In this document: piece by piece, positions 14,962-23,506 of the stretch | How positions within the stretch are numbered: the stretch's first letter is position 1 | Layout: the number at the start of each line of letters is the position of its first letter | NCBI GenBank assembly: GCA_934247875.1 | Contig: CAKQJZ010000015.1 | Location: 1-30,902, forward strand | From: an uncultured Spirochaetales bacterium | GTDB lineage: Bacteria > Spirochaetota > Spirochaetia > Sphaerochaetales > Sphaerochaetaceae | Direction: 5' to 3' | DNA: 30,902 nucleotides | Notes under the pieces: generated by a model | What the model saw: the letters and a program-made list of their open reading frames with translations, nothing else | The model's database searches: none | Told to the model about the DNA's origin: nothing | Translations under genes and position numbers: made by a program

Positions 14962-17415
14962 TTACCTTGTTGCACTGTATAAATCATAAACTACGAGCTC
15001 TTTCTTGAACTCTTCGATATCTACATCATCATATCCATTGAATATGATGTTGCGCTCAGCTGTTGGACGCACAGCAAATAGATTGTCAGAGAATACTCCG
15101 TTTATTCGTCCAGAGCTCAAAGCTACGCGGAATGCAGGGTGCGTAGAAGTCAGAAGTATATTGAGTTTCTTTGCAGAGAGCTTAGTCACAGTTACTTTGA
15201 GCTCAGGATCCTCAAGATGAGCAAGCTTTGGAGAAGTCAATATAATCGTTCTTTCCTTTATCGTCTTCTTAGTTGAAAGACGCGCATATGCAAATACATT
15301 CTTCACATCAATCTTCGAAAGCGGGAACTCTTCGATCTTTGTCGCTTTCTTAGGCTCAAGTGAAATAGAGTAGAGCTTCGCTTCTTTCTTCTTTCCGCTA
15401 TATGTGCGGAACTTTATCTGCACTTCTCCTTCTTCTCTCTTATCTGTGTCATTGATTACATATAGATAGAGTCTGTTGTCTTTGATGAATAAGAGCGGAG
15501 TTATCGGAGAATAGAAGCGGCGTGCTGAGTACTGTAGCAGCTTCCACTTTCCAGAGTATTCAATGCTTGATGGTGCTATTGAAGGCCATGGCTCATTTAG
15601 AGACATGAATATAGTGCCCATGCAATATGGCATCAATGAGCGGTAATAGCTTACAGCTCTTTCAGTCGCAAGTGCCTGCAGTGCTTCAGAGAGATACATG
15701 ATGTTCTCGATCTTTGATGGGAACCTGAAGTCTCTTGCGATGTTTCTGACTATTCTTGCATTTCCTTCTTCATCTCTGTTATGAGCTTCGAATTCTGCAC
15801 TTGTAATGTTCCACTTATCCACATCATCAAAAGACTGAGCTTCCAAAGGAGAGGGAAGAGAGAAGTAGCCAAATTCAGAGACGAAGCGTGGTCTGATTTC
15901 TGTGTACGCTGAAATGTCTTTATCTTCATTCCAGATAGAAGAGATGTGTATGTCACCATTCTCGCATTCAGATGGAGATAGAGTATCTGGAGTTATAGAT
16001 GGAGTTGAATATAGTACTGTTCTCTCATCTTCGCTCTTGATAGCGCTTTCGATAGCAGATGCAAGCTTATTGTAGCTGATTATGTATCTATCGCGGTTTA
16101 TCAGAGTACGCTTATGCATATCGAGTTCAGTAAAGCACTCATTATCTGTTGCCCAAAGAGCAATAGAAGGGTGGCCTTTTAACCTGAATACGTTCTGCTT
16201 AATCTCTTCATATACGCTTTTTAGAAACTCATCATCTGCTCTATAAGCAGAAGAAGAGAACATCATATCATGCCATACAAGAAGTCCAAGTCTATCGCAT
16301 TCGCTATAGAACTCATCGTTTTCATAGTATGAGCTGCCGTGGACGCGGATCAGGTTCATGTTTGCAAGCGCAGCGCTTTCAAGTGCACGCTCATAGCCTC
16401 GTCTCTCGCATCTTGTTCTGATTGCATCAAGCCCAGTCCATACAGCACCTTTGATGAATATATCTTCGCCGTTAACGCATATAGCAAGCTCTCTGCCGCC
16501 CATTGTTATATTGCGCTTCACCTCAATTGTTCTGAATGCGCATTTCTTATTGAACTCATAGCTGCCAGCTGTCAGATAAGCGTTATATACATGCTGGCGC
16601 CCATATCCATTAGGGTACCAGAGCTCAACGCTGTCTTTCTCAGCATCTAGTGTGATTGAGTATCTATTTAAGCCTGGAGCGAGTGTTATAGTCTTCTTCA
16701 CATCTCGCTGCTGGAAGCTTAGTGAGATTTCTATCTCTTCTTCTCTATAAGCATAGATGTTGAACTCTGCTTTGAGGCGCCACTTATCGTCAACTAATGA
16801 TACAGTAAGTGCAGTGCCTTCTGCATAGTAGTTGTCTATTAAAACTAAAGACAACTCTTTATAGATTCCAAGAGTAATGAGCGGAGGAGAAGTGAGAGTG
16901 CCAAAAGAAGCTGATGACTTTCTTATGAGGTTTCCACCTTTGATCTTTCCTTTGTACTCATGCTCAGGAAGTGAGAATGGCAAGCTAGATTCTATCTCTT
17001 TGATAGCGCTTATAGGGCTTTTGAATGAGAATGAGATCTCATTCTCACCTTCTTCAACGTAGTCAGTAACATCAATAGTGTGTGATAAGAACTCATTATC
17101 AAAAGACTTAACTTCTTTTTTGTTGATATATAGCGTTGCTATAGTATCGATAGAAGAGAGAGAAAGAAGCGCTCTTCCTTTCTTCTCGCTTAAAGTGAAG
17201 TGCTTAGAAATCTCCCATTCACCTCTTCCGATAAAAGAGAGAGAGTCGATATTATCCTTAAAGTAAGGCTCAGGTATTACGCATAAGCGTGATAGCGCAT
17301 CATGCACTTCAAAAGGCAATGAGACTTCAAATGAGTCATTTTCTTTAATATATTGGTTTTGCTCTATCTTTTTAGCACAAAGCTGCCACTTATCATTGAG
17401 TGATATTTTTTCCAT
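14962..17415 (-). CDS. GH2 beta-mannosidase-like glycoside hydrolase
   Basis: Protein of 817 residues with no signal peptide, so cytoplasmic. The order is a sugar-binding jelly roll (about 1-190), an Ig-like domain, a TIM barrel (about 300-620) and C-terminal beta domains, the layout of GH2 beta-mannosidases. The acid/base Glu is in WATDNECF (E426) and the nucleophile in RFVSEFGYF (E514). LVWHDMMFSSSAY is a family block. Two blocks differ from usual beta-mannosidases: RVHGSSYYE instead of RVWGGG-YE, and ATDNE instead of CGNNE, so substrate may differ. It would trim sugars from imported oligosaccharides. The ATG at 17415 is preceded by TATAAT at 17427-17422, exactly 6 nt away, with no Shine-Dalgarno site. 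Confidence 0.88.
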   Translation of the reverse strand: MEKISLNDKWQLCAKKIEQNQYIKENDSFEVSLPFEVHDALSRLCVIPEPYFKDNIDSLSFIGRGEWEISKHFTLSEKKGRALLSLSSIDTIATLYINKKEVKSFDNEFLSHTIDVTDYVEEGENEISFSFKSPISAIKEIESSLPFSLPEHEYKGKIKGGNLIRKSSASFGTLTSPPLITLGIYKELSLVLIDNYYAEGTALTVSLVDDKWRLKAEFNIYAYREEEIEISLSFQQRDVKKTITLAPGLNRYSITLDAEKDSVELWYPNGYGRQHVYNAYLTAGSYEFNKKCAFRTIEVKRNITMGGRELAICVNGEDIFIKGAVWTGLDAIRTRCERRGYERALESAALANMNLIRVHGSSYYENDEFYSECDRLGLLVWHDMMFSSSAYRADDEFLKSVYEEIKQNVFRLKGHPSIALWATDNECFTELDMHKRTLINRDRYIISYNKLASAIESAIKSEDERTVLYSTPSITPDTLSPSECENGDIHISSIWNEDKDISAYTEIRPRFVSEFGYFSLPSPLEAQSFDDVDKWNITSAEFEAHNRDEEGNARIVRNIARDFRFPSKIENIMYLSEALQALATERAVSYYRSLMPYCMGTIFMSLNEPWPSIAPSSIEYSGKWKLLQYSARRFYSPITPLLFIKDNRLYLYVINDTDKREEGEVQIKFRTYSGKKKEAKLYSISLEPKKATKIEEFPLSKIDVKNVFAYARLSTKKTIKERTIILTSPKLAHLEDPELKVTVTKLSAKKLNILLTSTHPAFRVALSSGRINGVFSDNLFAVRPTAERNIIFNGYDDVDIEEFKKELVVYDLYSATR

Positions 17416-17464
17416 GGCCAAATTATAACATAAGAGAGTGGAATTCTATTACTATCTTTCATAG

Positions 17465-17490
17465 AAAAAGCAGGAGCGGCGCCCCTGCTT
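17465..17490 (-). terminator. Rho-independent terminator of the GH4 gene
   Basis: AGCAGGAGC (17469-17477) pairs with GCCCCTGCT (17481-17489), 9 bp with one wobble and a 3-nt loop. On the minus strand it is followed by TTTTTC. It lies 5 nt after the GH4 stop, so the GH2 gene downstream needs its own promoter. Confidence 0.85.
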
Positions 17491-17494
17491 GATA

Positions 17495-18838
17495 CTAATA
17501 CTGAAGTCTGCCTTCAACGAGCATCTTATCAAAGAGCTCTCTGGCTTTATCGATTGGAAGATCCATTAAAGGATCCATCAAGAATGCTTCAAAGAGCTTC
17601 TCATCGTCTCCTTCCCAGATTGCGTCCAGAGCTATCTGCTGCTCATCAGAGATGCGCTTTACAAGCTCCTGGATAGCTAGTGGAGGGTCAGAAGAAAGGA
17701 TAGGAGTTACAGAGTCATTGTCGATAAGACCTAAGCTTTCTACGATTCTTCCCTTTGGAAGGTATGAGATCTGACCTTCGTTTGGTCTATTCATATTAGT
17801 CTTCAGTGGCTTACCTCCAAGAAGTGCCATCATGATATCTACGCCTTCTTCTCCGCTAGGCTTTGCAACAAGCTCTTCATCTGTGAAGGTTTTAGCTCTC
17901 TTCTCAGCTGCATTCTTTAGTCTCCAGGAATATGGAGTTCTTACAACTCCTAGAGAGTTCAGGTATCTCTCTTCTTTCAAGAACCATGGAACGAACTCTG
18001 CAAGGTGTCTGTCTCCAGCAGCGCCTAGAACGCCGAAGCGCTTCAAGAATTCAAACGCTACAAGCTGGTCGCAATCGAACCACTTCTCATTCTTTTCTCT
18101 CTCTTTAGCAATAGCAGTGTGGTCTGAGAATGTAGCAGGGTCGTTAGCAATGCGCTTGACAATAGGCATCAGATCATGGCCTTCCCACCATGCGCCAGTC
18201 ATGAATGTGAAGTGGTTGACACCTGTGATATCTACTCTTAAGTCTCTTCTGTTAGGAAGTGGAACATTGAACTCTTTCTCTACTATGCGGCATAGAGCAT
18301 CCTCTGTGTGGAATACTTCATGACAGCAGCCAAAAGCCTTGATCTCTGGGAATGCTTTGTATAGCGCAGCTGTACATAGTGTCATAGGGTTTGTATAGTT
18401 GATTACCCAAGCATCTGGGCATACTTTCTTGATTGCACGTGCAAAATCAAAGAAGAGTGGGAGAGCACGACGCGCTCTGATAAGACCACCAGGACCAGTT
18501 GTATCACCAACAGTCTCAAGAATGCCATATTGCTCTGGAAGTACAAGATCTGCGTATCTGCACTCAGTTTTGCCAGGTTCGATTACTATAAGAACAAGGT
18601 CTGAGCCTTCTAGTGCTGGCTCTAGCTCATCAATAGCTACAAAGCTGAATCTATCCTCATTGTTATTGATCTTGAGCATCCTTTTTCCAACTTCGACATT
18701 GTTTCTTGAAGCTTCTTTATCGATATCATAGAGAACGACAGTACCTGCGGCTTCTTTATTGAGAGCAAGATCCTTCATGAAGTTTATTGCCCAAAGTCTG
18801 CTGCCTCCACCAATGATGCATATCTTGGTATTTTTCAT
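17495..18838 (-). CDS. GH4 family glycosidase, probable alpha-galacturonidase (LplD-like)
   Basis: Protein of 447 residues, NAD- and metal-dependent GH4 fold. The Rossmann loop is GGGSRLWA (residues 10-17), INYTNPM (146-152) is the family substrate/NAD block, and the metal-site Cys-His is in CHEV at 172-175. GH4 specificity correlates with the residues after Cys-His. As I recall, CHEV is the signature reported for the alpha-galacturonidase Bacillus subtilis LplD, whose length (446) is nearly identical. In Bacillus, lplD lies with CUT1 permeases, and a yesM/yesN pair regulates related pectin genes, as seen here. So I infer cleavage of galacturonides; alpha-glucuronidase or alpha-galactosidase are alternatives. 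AGGAGGAG lies before the ATG. It diverges from yesN. Confidence 0.88.
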   Translation of the reverse strand: MKNTKICIIGGGSRLWAINFMKDLALNKEAAGTVVLYDIDKEASRNNVEVGKRMLKINNNEDRFSFVAIDELEPALEGSDLVLIVIEPGKTECRYADLVLPEQYGILETVGDTTGPGGLIRARRALPLFFDFARAIKKVCPDAWVINYTNPMTLCTAALYKAFPEIKAFGCCHEVFHTEDALCRIVEKEFNVPLPNRRDLRVDITGVNHFTFMTGAWWEGHDLMPIVKRIANDPATFSDHTAIAKEREKNEKWFDCDQLVAFEFLKRFGVLGAAGDRHLAEFVPWFLKEERYLNSLGVVRTPYSWRLKNAAEKRAKTFTDEELVAKPSGEEGVDIMMALLGGKPLKTNMNRPNEGQISYLPKGRIVESLGLIDNDSVTPILSSDPPLAIQELVKRISDEQQIALDAIWEGDDEKLFEAFLMDPLMDLPIDKARELFDKMLVEGRLQY

Positions 18839-18902
18839 AACTCCTCCTAGTTTGTTACCTAATTTTACACCTACTTTTCACTTTACCCCATAGTCATGGT
18901 TT

Positions 18903-18930
18903 TTTGACATGACTTAATCATAATTTGACA
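18903..18930. promoter_or_regulatory. Predicted YesN binding site, GH4-yesN divergent region
   Basis: TTTGACA occurs at 18903-18909 and 18924-18930, exactly 21 bp apart; on the minus strand each reads as ATGTCAAA. Two helical turns is the usual spacing of AraC-type half-sites. AGTCATG/CATGACT arms flank the first copy (18892-18913). The site lies 65-90 nt before the GH4 start. Confidence 0.55.
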
Positions 18931-18964
18931 TATTTCTTTCATGGATAACATCCATGAACTGATT

Positions 18965-18976
18965 TATAATATAAAC
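18965..18976 (+). promoter_or_regulatory. -10 element of yesN, leaderless arrangement
   Basis: TATAAT at 18965-18970 is followed by ATAAAC and then the ATG at 18977. The distance puts the transcription start on the A of the ATG. TGGATA at 18942-18947, 17 nt upstream, is a fair -35. Confidence 0.5.
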
Positions 18977-19705
18977 ATGTACAGTATTGTAGTAATAGAC
19001 GACGAAAGCGAGCATTTGCATGGTATTGCTGATTTCTTCCCATTCGAAGAAGAAGGCTTCTTCATAAAAGGAATGTATGAAGATGGCAAAGAAGGCCTTA
19101 AGGCTATAAAAGAGCTTATGCCAGACGTTGTCTTTACAGATATCATGATGCCTGAAATCACAGGCCTTGATATCGCAAAAGAGCTTGCAAAAGAACCAAA
19201 CCCGCCAGTAGTGTGCATAATCAGCGCATATGACGACTTTGAATACGCGCGTGAGGCTCTGAGAGCTGGAGTTACTGAATACCTCACAAAACCAACTTCC
19301 TTTGATGATATCCGCGCAATACTCAGGAAGATCAAACTCAAGCTTGATGGAAAGATGGTAGTCAGTGATGAGAGTGCATCTCTTATCGATAAAGCACTAC
19401 ACATCATGGAAAATGACCTTAGAAACGCATCTCTAAAGAGCGTTGCAGATGAACTTAAAATCAACATCTCATATCTTTCACGGCTCTTTAAGGAAAAGAC
19501 AGGTGAGAACTTCCAGAATAAGCTGCTTTCAATAAAGATAGAGAAAGCCAAAGAGCTATTATCTGGGTATGAGCGCTACACAAATGATGCGATTGCGCGG
19601 GCGTTAGGGTATCAGGATACGCAGAACTTCTGCCGCACATTCAAGCGCATTGTTGGCGTAAGTCCTCAAAGTTTCAGGAAAGACATAGCAAATGAAGAGA
19701 ACTAA
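18977..19705 (+). CDS. yesN: YesN-type response regulator with AraC DNA-binding domain
   Basis: Protein of 242 residues. The receiver domain has the acidic pocket IDDE (D8, D9), phospho-acceptor D55 in VVFTDIMMP and K105 in LTKP. The C-terminal AraC/XylS DNA-binding domain (about residues 140-242) includes ISYLSRLFKEKTGENFQNKL and the second-helix signature ALGYQDTQNFCRTFKRIVGVSPQSFRKD. I start at 18977 since the receiver begins MYSIVVIDDE, as in homologues; an upstream in-frame ATG at 18941 would overlap the promoter. It probably activates the carbohydrate genes on both sides through the TTTGACA repeats. It overlaps yesM by 14 nt, so the two are translated together. Confidence 0.93.
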   Translation: MYSIVVIDDESEHLHGIADFFPFEEEGFFIKGMYEDGKEGLKAIKELMPDVVFTDIMMPEITGLDIAKELAKEPNPPVVCIISAYDDFEYAREALRAGVTEYLTKPTSFDDIRAILRKIKLKLDGKMVVSDESASLIDKALHIMENDLRNASLKSVADELKINISYLSRLFKEKTGENFQNKLLSIKIEKAKELLSGYERYTNDAIARALGYQDTQNFCRTFKRIVGVSPQSFRKDIANEEN

Positions 19706-21296
19706 CAGATTCCTTCGCTTATATCTCTCATATTTCCTTCCTATCCTCTTTGTCATCGTCTTCTTAGGGGGCGGTGCAACTTTGATAAGCCGCATAATCA
19801 TCAACTCAAAAGTTGAAGAGAATGCGAAAGGGCAGCTTAACCAGATTACGACTTACTATGAGACAGTATTGCAGGAAATGGACTCACTTACGCTGCAGTT
19901 CTCATCAAATAGCGAGATCTCAAGAAGATTCAGAGAAATCACAGACGGACCAGATGTAAACTACAATGAGTATAGAGAGAGCAAGATTATCGGTGGCCTC
20001 ATCAATGCAGTCATGAATGCGCATCAATACATCTATGACATCTCAATATACATAAGCAACTCTAAAGGCCTTATTCTCACAGCTCAGAATGGATTCTCTG
20101 ACTTAGCAGCATCAAGCAATAAGCTGTGGATAGATGAGTATATGACGACTACTCATCCAGATAGGAACATGACAAATAGAGTTGGCTCATTTCTGCGTAT
20201 TTCCCGTCCTATTACAAACTCTGTCGGAAGGCAGATCGGAGTAATAGTCCTAGATCTCAAAAAGGATGTCTTTTCAGATAACATCACACCATTAGACAAT
20301 GCTTTCTTGAAGATTTATTCAGAAAATGGAGAGCTGCTTTTCAAGCGGGGCGAAGAGAAGGGCAGAAGCATAGAGTTCACATTTACAGGTGCATCATCAA
20401 GATGGAAATACTCTCTCTCATATCCAAAGAAAGATCTCTATTACATAAGCAATACACTTCTTTTATATACAATCCTATTAACAGCAGTAGCAGTTCTCAT
20501 TGCATTTGTGCTTACGCAGAATAGCCATAAGAAAGAGATAGCATTCCTGAAGTCTATGATGGCCAAATTCAATCAGAACCCAGACTCTGAAGAGCTTGAG
20601 AGCTATACAGATGTATATAGCTATGTAAACGATAAGATTCTTCAGACCTTTATGGAAGGTGAGTATATGAGGCTTCAGAAAGAGACAGCAGAGCGCAGAG
20701 CACTGCAGCTGCAGCTGAACCCTCATTTTCTGTATAACACTTTAGACACAATATATTGGAAAGCTATAAGACTCTCAGGCGGAGACAATGATGTTTCAAG
20801 AATGATTGAACAGCTTAGCAAGCTCCTGCATTATTCACTCACTTCTGGTCTTGATGGAATAGAGCTTGATAAAGAACTTGAACAGACAAGACGCTATATC
20901 ATGATACAGGAATACAGATTCCCATCCAGATTCAAATACACAGAAGATATTGATGAAGGAATAGGAGATGTCAAAGTACCATGTCTATTCTTAGAGCCGC
21001 TCCTTGAGAATGTCTTCAAACACGCATTTTACAGCAAGAATGTCGTCAATGTGCTTCTTGAAATCAAAAAGAGCGATGACAGAATAAATGTGCGCATATT
21101 CAATGATGGCAAAACGCTTACAGAAGAAGAACTCTACACACTCAATCAAGATGATGATGCTCTTGAGAAGAAGAAGTCTATGGGAATATCAAACACACGT
21201 AAACGCTTAGAGCTCTTCTACAAAGGCAAAGCTTCTATGACTATCACTAACGCAGGTGGACTCGGCGTAGAAGTATTGATTACTCTTCCACTTTGA
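19692..21296 (+). CDS. yesM: YesM-type sensor histidine kinase
   Basis: Protein of 534 residues. Membrane helices lie at about 12-35 and 253-275, leaving an extracytoplasmic sensor domain of about 215 residues (dCache-like). The cytoplasmic part is a His_kinase domain (PF06580) with the phospho-acceptor H345 in LQLQLNPHFLYNTLDTIYW, followed by an ATPase domain with N box EPLLENVFKHAF and a G-rich GMGIS-like SMGISNTRKRLELFY. It should sense a ligand outside the cell, probably directly or through a binding protein, and phosphorylate YesN at D55. Its last codons run into the repeat cluster that precedes the next ATPase gene. Confidence 0.93.
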   Translation: MKRTNRFLRLYLSYFLPILFVIVFLGGGATLISRIIINSKVEENAKGQLNQITTYYETVLQEMDSLTLQFSSNSEISRRFREITDGPDVNYNEYRESKIIGGLINAVMNAHQYIYDISIYISNSKGLILTAQNGFSDLAASSNKLWIDEYMTTTHPDRNMTNRVGSFLRISRPITNSVGRQIGVIVLDLKKDVFSDNITPLDNAFLKIYSENGELLFKRGEEKGRSIEFTFTGASSRWKYSLSYPKKDLYYISNTLLLYTILLTAVAVLIAFVLTQNSHKKEIAFLKSMMAKFNQNPDSEELESYTDVYSYVNDKILQTFMEGEYMRLQKETAERRALQLQLNPHFLYNTLDTIYWKAIRLSGGDNDVSRMIEQLSKLLHYSLTSGLDGIELDKELEQTRRYIMIQEYRFPSRFKYTEDIDEGIGDVKVPCLFLEPLLENVFKHAFYSKNVVNVLLEIKKSDDRINVRIFNDGKTLTEEELYTLNQDDDALEKKKSMGISNTRKRLELFYKGKASMTITNAGGLGVEVLITLPL

Positions 21297-21335
21297 CAAA
21301 TATGTCAAACTCACTTTGACAAATTCGGAAAACAG
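21290..21335. repeat. Direct and inverted repeats upstream of ATPase 3
   Basis: ACTTTGACAAAT occurs at 21290-21301 and 21313-21324, a 23-bp period. The first copy is also the left arm of a palindrome, TTTGACA-AATA-TGTCAAA (21292-21308). The second copy ends in TCGGAAAACAG. A TTGCAA -35 candidate starts at 21340, just after. The first copy overlaps the yesM stop codon. Confidence 0.6.
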
Positions 21336-21373
21336 ATATTTGCAATTTCTGGATATAGCTAGATAATCACATT

Positions 21374-22612
21374 ATGAAAAGACTACTTGAGAGCAAACTA
21401 AAAGAGAGACTTAACTGTTCCAAAGCTGTATGCATTGAAGGTCCTAGAGCAGCTGGAAAGACTACTCTTGCTTCTAATGCGTCAAAAAGCAAGATTTTGC
21501 TCAGAGAAGATAGTGCTCAAAAAAGACTTGCTACTCTGGATAACTCATTTGCACTTAAATGTGACAAACCACACCTTATAGATGAGTGGCAAGAGATTCC
21601 ATCTCTTTGGGATGCTGTTAGGTTCGAAGTAGATAAAACAAGCGATAATGGCCAATATATCTTAACAGGTTCTTCTACACCTGCCAGGAAAGGCATAATG
21701 CATTCAGGTACTGGACGCATTTCACTTTTAAATATGAGGACTATGTCTCTTTATGAGTCTGGCGAATCTACAGGTGAGATATCGCTATCAGGGCTCTTTA
21801 AAGAAAACATCAAAGAACCTATTGCTGCAGATAATCCAGGGCTTGAAACTCTTGCATATTACATCATCAGAGGAGGGTGGCCTTCTTCTATCGATCTTCC
21901 AAAAGAAGAAGCTTCTTTGTTTGCAACTGGTTATGTTAATGGACTTCTGCAAGAAGACATTCCAAGAGTTGCAGCATCAATAGATATAACGAAGATGCAT
22001 CAGTTCATGCGCTCTCTAGCGAGAAATGAGAGCACAACAGCATCTAAGCGTGTGATTATGAAAGACATGAATGGTGAAATCAGTGATGCGACAATAAATT
22101 CATATACTGATATATTAACTAGGCTCTTTCTTCTCTCTCCACAGCTTCCATTCAGTCCTTCTGTACGATCATCGTTAAGAGTGAAGCAGATGGAGAAAAG
22201 ACATTTCACAGATCCATCTATTGCAGCGGCGTTAATGGGACTGAGAGTAGAGTCATTGATGAAAGACTTAAAAACATTTGGCTTCTTATTTGAGTCTCTT
22301 GTTGAACGTGATTTGGCTATTTATGCATCAGCAACAGGATCTAGGTTGATGCATTACCAAGATTATAAGGATAACGAAATCGATGCTATTATTGAGGCTC
22401 CAGATGGCTCTTGGGGAGCAATTGAGATAAAGCTAGGCGCAGGTGAAATCGATGCAGGCGCTAAATCACTGCTACGTGTCAATAAGACAATAAAAGAGAA
22501 CTCAAATGGCAATGGAGCTTCATTTCTTGCTGTCATTTGCGGACTCACATCTTATGGCTACAGAAGGGAAGATGGCGTCAATGTAATCCCTATTACAGCA
22601 CTTGGCATTTAG
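21374..22612 (+). CDS. AAA_14/DUF4143-family ATPase (GPR subtype) with PD-(D/E)XK-like end
   Basis: Protein of 412 residues. Walker A is GPRAAGKTT (23-31), Walker B HLIDE ends at D70-E71, and the sensor block is YILTGSSTPARKG. The C-terminal DUF4143 part has DPSIAAALMGL, FLFESLVERDLAIYA and the nuclease-like DNEIDAIIEAPDGSWGAIEIKLG, where D, E and K of a PD-(D/E)XK site are all present, unlike the gene at 9352. It is a paralogue of the gene at 29200. GATAAT at 21362-21367 is 6 nt before the ATG and no Shine-Dalgarno site is seen. Its place between yesM and the convergent sugar permease genes suggests insertion into an older carbohydrate locus. Function unknown. Confidence 0.92.
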   Translation: MKRLLESKLKERLNCSKAVCIEGPRAAGKTTLASNASKSKILLREDSAQKRLATLDNSFALKCDKPHLIDEWQEIPSLWDAVRFEVDKTSDNGQYILTGSSTPARKGIMHSGTGRISLLNMRTMSLYESGESTGEISLSGLFKENIKEPIAADNPGLETLAYYIIRGGWPSSIDLPKEEASLFATGYVNGLLQEDIPRVAASIDITKMHQFMRSLARNESTTASKRVIMKDMNGEISDATINSYTDILTRLFLLSPQLPFSPSVRSSLRVKQMEKRHFTDPSIAAALMGLRVESLMKDLKTFGFLFESLVERDLAIYASATGSRLMHYQDYKDNEIDAIIEAPDGSWGAIEIKLGAGEIDAGAKSLLRVNKTIKENSNGNGASFLAVICGLTSYGYRREDGVNVIPITALGI

Positions 22613-22621
22613 AGAAAGAAA

Positions 22622-22642
22622 TAGGGCGCAAGCTGCGCCCTA
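22622..22642 (-). terminator. Bidirectional terminator between ATPase 3 and permease operon
   Basis: TAGGGCGCA pairs perfectly over 9 bp with TGCGCCCTA around AGC. On the minus strand it is followed by TTTCTTTCT, so it mainly serves the permease genes; it could also stop the ATPase transcript. Confidence 0.85.
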
Positions 22643-22663
22643 AACTCTCAGTATTAACAATTA

Positions 22664-23506
22664 CTAGTTCTTCATACCTGTTGTTGCAATACCTTCTACG
22701 AAGTACTTCTGTGCTGCGAAGAAGAGGATTACAGGAGGAGCAATAGCTACAAGAGACATTGCCATTATCTGGTTCCAATCGAACTCAGAGCCAATATCCA
22801 TTGTTAGTCTTAGTCCAAGTGCAACTGGGTACTTAGCTACAGAGTTGATGTAGATCAATACTTCCAGGAAGTTGTTCCAGGTCCATACGAACTGGAATAC
22901 GATTACAGAGAAGATAGCTGACTTACATAGTGGCATCAATATGCGTGTAAGAATAGTGAAGCTGTTGCAGCCATCCATCTTCGCTGACTCATCAAGCTCT
23001 AATGGCAATCCTCTGAAGAACTGGACCATCATGTAGTTGAAGAATGATGAACAAGCAAGGAGTCCTGGTACCCAATATGGAAGGTATGTGTTAAGCCAAT
23101 GGAAATCCTTGAAGAGAATGTAGCGAGGAATGATGATTACTGTTGAAGGCAGCATCAATGCTGCTAGCATAAGCTTGAAGAGCAGTTTCTTTCCAGGGAA
23201 GTTGAATCTAGCAAAACCATAACCAACTACTGTTGATGATAGTACTGTAAATATAACAGTAGGAATTACAAGCAGGAATGAGTTCTTTAAGAATGTGTCA
23301 AACCCATACTGGCCTGTTCCTTGCCATCCTGCCTTGAATGCGCCATAAACAGGATTCTTTGGAAGGATTCCGATAGTACCGAAGATCTCGTCATTGGTCT
23401 TGAATGCAGCGCCTACCATCCAAAGCAGAGGATAGATCATTACATATGCAAGCAATATTAAGAAAATATATGAAATTACTAATCTAGCAGGTGTCTTTTT
23501 TCTCAT
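22664..23506 (-). CDS. CUT1 sugar ABC transporter permease, MalG/UgpE/LplC type
   Basis: Inner-membrane permease of 280 residues (BPD_transp_1, PF00528) with six predicted helices. The EAA-like coupling loop, ELDESAKMDGCNSFTILTRILMPL, contacts the ATPase. The end AAQKYFVEGIATTGMKN is typical of the second CUT1 permease, whose C-terminus reads FVEGLTAGAVKG in MalG-like proteins. It starts with ATGA overlap to the partner gene, so both are translated together. Together with the partner and a binding protein it would import a di- or oligosaccharide. No ATP-binding gene is present; a shared MsmX/MsiK-type ATPase elsewhere in the genome is expected. Confidence 0.93.
   Translation of the reverse strand: MRKKTPARLVISYIFLILLAYVMIYPLLWMVGAAFKTNDEIFGTIGILPKNPVYGAFKAGWQGTGQYGFDTFLKNSFLLVIPTVIFTVLSSTVVGYGFARFNFPGKKLLFKLMLAALMLPSTVIIIPRYILFKDFHWLNTYLPYWVPGLLACSSFFNYMMVQFFRGLPLELDESAKMDGCNSFTILTRILMPLCKSAIFSVIVFQFVWTWNNFLEVLIYINSVAKYPVALGLRLTMDIGSEFDWNQIMAMSLVAIAPPVILFFAAQKYFVEGIATTGMKN

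Noticed and set aside
17832..18323. 163-codon plus-strand frame
   Set aside because: Antisense to the GH4 gene, which has clear family motifs.
18941..18976. N-terminal extension of YesN
   Set aside because: It would include the -10 TATAAT, has no ribosome site, and the receiver domain begins at MYSIVVIDDE.
18964..19551. 195-codon minus-strand frame
   Set aside because: Antisense to yesN, whose receiver and AraC motifs are complete.
22537..22746. Small plus-strand frame spanning the end of ATPase 3
   Set aside because: It crosses a strong terminator and overlaps two well-supported genes.
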